A DNA stretch of 9,282 nt from Bacillota bacterium (GTDB taxonomy: Bacteria; Bacillota_A; Clostridia; Lachnospirales; WQUN01). This document shows, piece by piece, positions 6,717 through 9,282 of this stretch (the first letter of the stretch is position 1; each line of letters opens with the position of its first letter). The DNA is taken from positions 1 through 9,282 of the forward strand of contig WQTQ01000130.1 in NCBI GenBank assembly GCA_009786175.1. The letters run 5' to 3'. Made by a program: the position numbers and the translations under genes. The notes under the pieces were generated by a model. The model was not told where the DNA came from, ran no database searches, and saw nothing but the letters and a program-made list of their open reading frames with translations.

Positions 6717-8801
6717 ATGAAAATAGATAAACTTTCCGGAGTGGGCGCAAAACGTGCCCACTCTTTGTATACAGCGGGGATATACACCGTTGCGGATTTG
6801 TTAAACCACTTCCCGCGGGATTATGATGACCGTTCCCAAGTAAAAACCGTGGCGGAACTATCCTTAGACGCGGTTAACACAATCCGCGGCACTGTTGCCG
6901 CAGACCCGGAAACCGCCACACTGCCAAGAAAAGGCGCGGTGGCGTTGAACATTACAAAAGTCATAATTCAAGACCACACAGGTACGCTGGAGCTGGTGTG
7001 GTTTAACCAGCCATACCTAAAAAAATATTTCATAAAGCACGGCGAATATATTTTCACCGGCAAAGTACGGGCCTTGTACGGCGGGCGGGTGCAAATGCAG
7101 TCGCCGGAGTATGAACTCTGCAACGAAAACGAACTCTCCCACGGGCGGATTGTACCCGTTTACACTACGCCAAAGCAGTTTTCTCAAAAGACTTTCCGCG
7201 CTTTAATTCACCAAGCACTGGGCCAGTCGGCTCGATTTTCGAGTCAACTGAATCACGCCTTCGCGGAACATCTCCCCTACTCTATTCGCAAAAAATACAA
7301 CCTATGCGGCCGGGAAACCGCCATTCACAATATACACTTTCCCGAATCTGACGAATTATTTTTAGCGGCACGGCGGCGGCTTGTATTTGAGGAACTTTTT
7401 TTTATGCAAATGGCCCTGCTGCAAATGAAAGACGCAACCACAGCCCAAACGGGGATAACCCTTGCGGATACAGACCTTCAGCCGTTTTTACGCGGTTTGC
7501 CATTTTCGCTTACAAACGCCCAGGCAAAAGTACTTGCGGAAATTGCCGGGGATATGAGCGGCGGCAGGCGGATGAACCGGCTTGTACAGGGTGATGTTGG
7601 CAGCGGCAAAACTGCTGTTGCCATGGCAGCGGCTTACGTGGCCATGAAAAACGGCTACCAGGCCGCCCTAATGGCACCAACGGATGTGCTGGCCAATCAG
7701 CATTTTTTGCAGTGCCAACAATATTTCGCACTGTTAGGCTTTGAAACCGTACTGCTGACGGGGAGCATAGGCGCGAAAGCCCGGCGAGAAGCTTTAGCAA
7801 AAATACAAGACGGCCGCGCCGCCATGATAGTTGGCACCCACGCACTTATACAGGAAAAAGTGGAGTACGCAAGGCTTGGTCTTGCCATTACAGACGAACA
7901 GCACCGCTTTGGGGTTAACCAGCGGCTTTCGCTGACACAAAAGGCCGCACACCCACACACTCTGGTAATGACCGCAACACCAATCCCCCGCACCCTGGGC
8001 ATGATTTTATACGGAGATTTGGACATTTCTATCATCAATGAACTGCCCCCGGGGCGGCAGGTGATAAAAACATACTCCGTCAATTCGAAATATCAGCAGC
8101 GGATACATGAATTCATTCGCAAGGAAGTGGAGCAAGGGCGGCAGGCGTATATTATTTGCCCGGCCATCGAAGCTTCACAAACTGAAGATTCCGAAACAAC
8201 AAAAGCCGAGATGAAAAACGTCATGGATTACACTGCGGAAATTTCCGCCGCTTTGCCAAACATAAAAATAGCCTACCTGCACGGCAAAATGAAACCTGCG
8301 GATAAGCAGCAAATAATGGATGACTTTAAGGCCGGGCACATAAACGCCCTTGTATCCACCACGGTAATTGAGGTTGGCGTACACGTGGCCAACGCCACGC
8401 TAATGATAATAGAAAATGCAGAGCGGTTTGGGCTGTCCCAACTTCACCAACTGCGGGGGCGCGTTGGCCGTGGCAAGGACCAATCCTATTGCGTACTTAT
8501 TACAGACACGAACAATGACGAAACAAAGGCCCGCATGAAAGCCATGTGCGATACAACGGACGGGTTTAAACTGGCAGAACTTGACCTGGAGCTGCGTGGC
8601 GCAGGCGACTTTTTTGGTACCCGCCAACACGGCCTGCCCGTATTTATGATTGCCAACTTGTACAGGGATATAGATGTGTTAAAAGAAGCCCAGGAAGCTG
8701 TGACGGGAATTAGCGGGCTTGATATTTGTGAAAATGAATTGAACATAATAAAAATGCGCATTGGCCAAGTACTGGGCAATACGCATGGTGGGGTTATGTG
8801 A
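6717..8801 (+). CDS. recG: ATP-dependent DNA helicase RecG
   Basis: Branch-migration helicase that acts on stalled replication forks and Holliday junctions. The product is 694 residues, a normal length. The N-terminus has the typical SGVGAKRAHSLYTAGI and DLLNHFPRDYDDR, followed by an OB-fold wedge region (about 55-150). Superfamily 2 motifs are in order: Walker A GDVGSGKT (292-299), DEQH (393-396), MTATPIPRT (418-426), motif V TTVIEVGVHVAN and motif VI QLHQLRGRVGRG (575-586). The C-terminal FFGTRQHGLP is also typical. Residue 556 is His and 558 Ala where RecG proteins usually read GVDVPN. I chose ATG 6717, which gives the usual N-terminus; TTG 6708 overlaps the preceding stop (TTGA) and adds three residues. 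Neither has a strong ribosome binding site, so translation may depend on the upstream gene. Confidence 0.97.
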   Translation: MKIDKLSGVGAKRAHSLYTAGIYTVADLLNHFPRDYDDRSQVKTVAELSLDAVNTIRGTVAADPETATLPRKGAVALNITKVIIQDHTGTLELVWFNQPYLKKYFIKHGEYIFTGKVRALYGGRVQMQSPEYELCNENELSHGRIVPVYTTPKQFSQKTFRALIHQALGQSARFSSQLNHAFAEHLPYSIRKKYNLCGRETAIHNIHFPESDELFLAARRRLVFEELFFMQMALLQMKDATTAQTGITLADTDLQPFLRGLPFSLTNAQAKVLAEIAGDMSGGRRMNRLVQGDVGSGKTAVAMAAAYVAMKNGYQAALMAPTDVLANQHFLQCQQYFALLGFETVLLTGSIGAKARREALAKIQDGRAAMIVGTHALIQEKVEYARLGLAITDEQHRFGVNQRLSLTQKAAHPHTLVMTATPIPRTLGMILYGDLDISIINELPPGRQVIKTYSVNSKYQQRIHEFIRKEVEQGRQAYIICPAIEASQTEDSETTKAEMKNVMDYTAEISAALPNIKIAYLHGKMKPADKQQIMDDFKAGHINALVSTTVIEVGVHVANATLMIIENAERFGLSQLHQLRGRVGRGKDQSYCVLITDTNNDETKARMKAMCDTTDGFKLAELDLELRGAGDFFGTRQHGLPVFMIANLYRDIDVLKEAQEAVTGISGLDICENELNIIKMRIGQVLGNTHGGVM

Positions 8802-8876
8802 AAAATTCTGTAAATTTAGTATGATATGTTTATTCCCACTGTAACTTAGTCGTTGATGAGAAGTAAGGAGACAGCC

Positions 8877-9282
8877 ATGACACCTATCATAGATTTTAAT
8901 AACGCCAAAACAGCCCAATATATTTATTACGGAGGTAACGCCGGGGCAAAAGACGCTATTGTTTATGAAGATGTGGTATGGATGCTTAACCAAAAACCAC
9001 AAGAGACTTGAAAAATCCGCAAATTTCATATACCAGCCCTTTAAGTGAGTATATCGGTTCAAAGGTATATGAAATACTTAATATCCCTGTCCACGAGACA
9101 ATGCTTGGAATACGTAATGGTAAAATTGTCGTTGCTTGTAAAGATTTTACTATTGGGTGGAAAGACGACACGCAATTAAAGATTAGTGGCTGGTTAAAAC
9201 ATCGACTCGTCCCGTTTCATGACCTTAAAAACAGCTTCATGTCCAGCGACTTGGAATCATATTCCGGCACGGGCTCTGAAAC
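8877..9282 (+). pseudogene. HipA/CtkA-like Ser/Thr kinase gene, 5' part, frame broken
   Basis: ATG 8877 follows AAGGAG with 6 nt spacing. The first frame gives 44 residues (MTPIIDFNNAKTA..., YYGGNAGAKDAIVYEDVVWML) and stops at TGA 9009-9011. The reading then clearly continues in the frame shifted by -1, open from 8990 to the window end: PKTTRDLKNPQISYTSPLSEY, IGSKVYEIL, IPVHETMLGIRNGKIVVACKDF, LVPFHDLKNSFM and SGTGSE. Together these match the N-terminal half of HipA-like kinases of the CtkA type in Firmicutes, with YGG-N near the start and SEYIGS. The catalytic part lies outside the window. The break falls between 8986 and 8996, at the spot where I recall MLKFPK in this family; bases for Lys-Phe seem lost. 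The 75-nt gap after recG shows only a lone TATGAT (8820-8825) and no clear terminator. No antitoxin-like gene precedes it. Confidence 0.75.

Noticed and set aside
8802..8876. Rho-independent terminator after recG
   Set aside because: No GC-rich hairpin followed by a T-run is present; the stretch is AT-rich and unstructured by eye.
8984..9010. Programmed -1 frameshift in the HipA-like gene at CAAAAACC
   Set aside because: Only the A-site codon could re-pair well; the P-site slip from CAA to CCA is poor, and no clear stimulatory hairpin follows. A deletion is simpler.
8679..9171. Minus-strand open frames across the recG end and the kinase gene
   Set aside because: Their sequence has no family likeness or good ribosome binding site, while the plus strand matches RecG and a HipA-like kinase.

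Overview
This is mostly conserved chromosome from a low-to-moderate GC Firmicute, most likely an anaerobic Clostridia member. The evidence is the Asp23/Gls24 protein – fatty acid kinase (FakA) – RecG gene order (yloU–yloV–recG in Bacillus subtilis), strong AGGAGG-type ribosome binding sites, TTG starts, and a secreted protein of a kind common in Clostridia (copper-amine-oxidase-N-like 'stalk' domain). The species cannot be named from this sequence.

Layout. Two gene strings diverge from a short intergenic region at about 4119-4248. Leftward (minus strand) run an orphan PTS EIIC-type membrane protein (PfoR-like), thrS (threonyl-tRNA synthetase without a full TGS domain), purN (GAR formyltransferase) and a secreted stalk-domain protein that leaves the window at its left edge. 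EIIC-thrS are 16 nt apart, thrS-purN overlap by 4 nt (ATGA), and no terminator is visible, so these may form one transcript. Rightward (plus strand) run the Asp23/Gls24 (YloU-type) protein, fakA, an unrecognised four-helix membrane protein and recG, nearly back to back. Beyond recG is the start of a HipA/CtkA-like kinase gene, which runs off the right edge.

How the genes fit together. The rightward string is a housekeeping cluster: envelope/lipid functions (Asp23-type protein, and fatty acid phosphorylation by FakA with a FakB partner) followed by DNA repair (RecG). The leftward string mixes translation (thrS), purine synthesis (purN) and an orphan transporter-like protein, with no obvious shared pathway.

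Most notable points. (1) The two outermost genes, both accessory types, each carry a reading-frame break while all core genes are intact. (2) A perfect short GC-rich palindrome lies in frame inside an atypical N-terminal extension of PurN. (3) thrS has no room for a T-box leader. (4) RecG has His where Asp is usual in motif V. (5) The divergent promoters appear to overlap. I found no convincing undescribed multi-gene system, CRISPR array, insertion sequence, tRNA or rRNA. No stretch over 300 bases lacks a gene.
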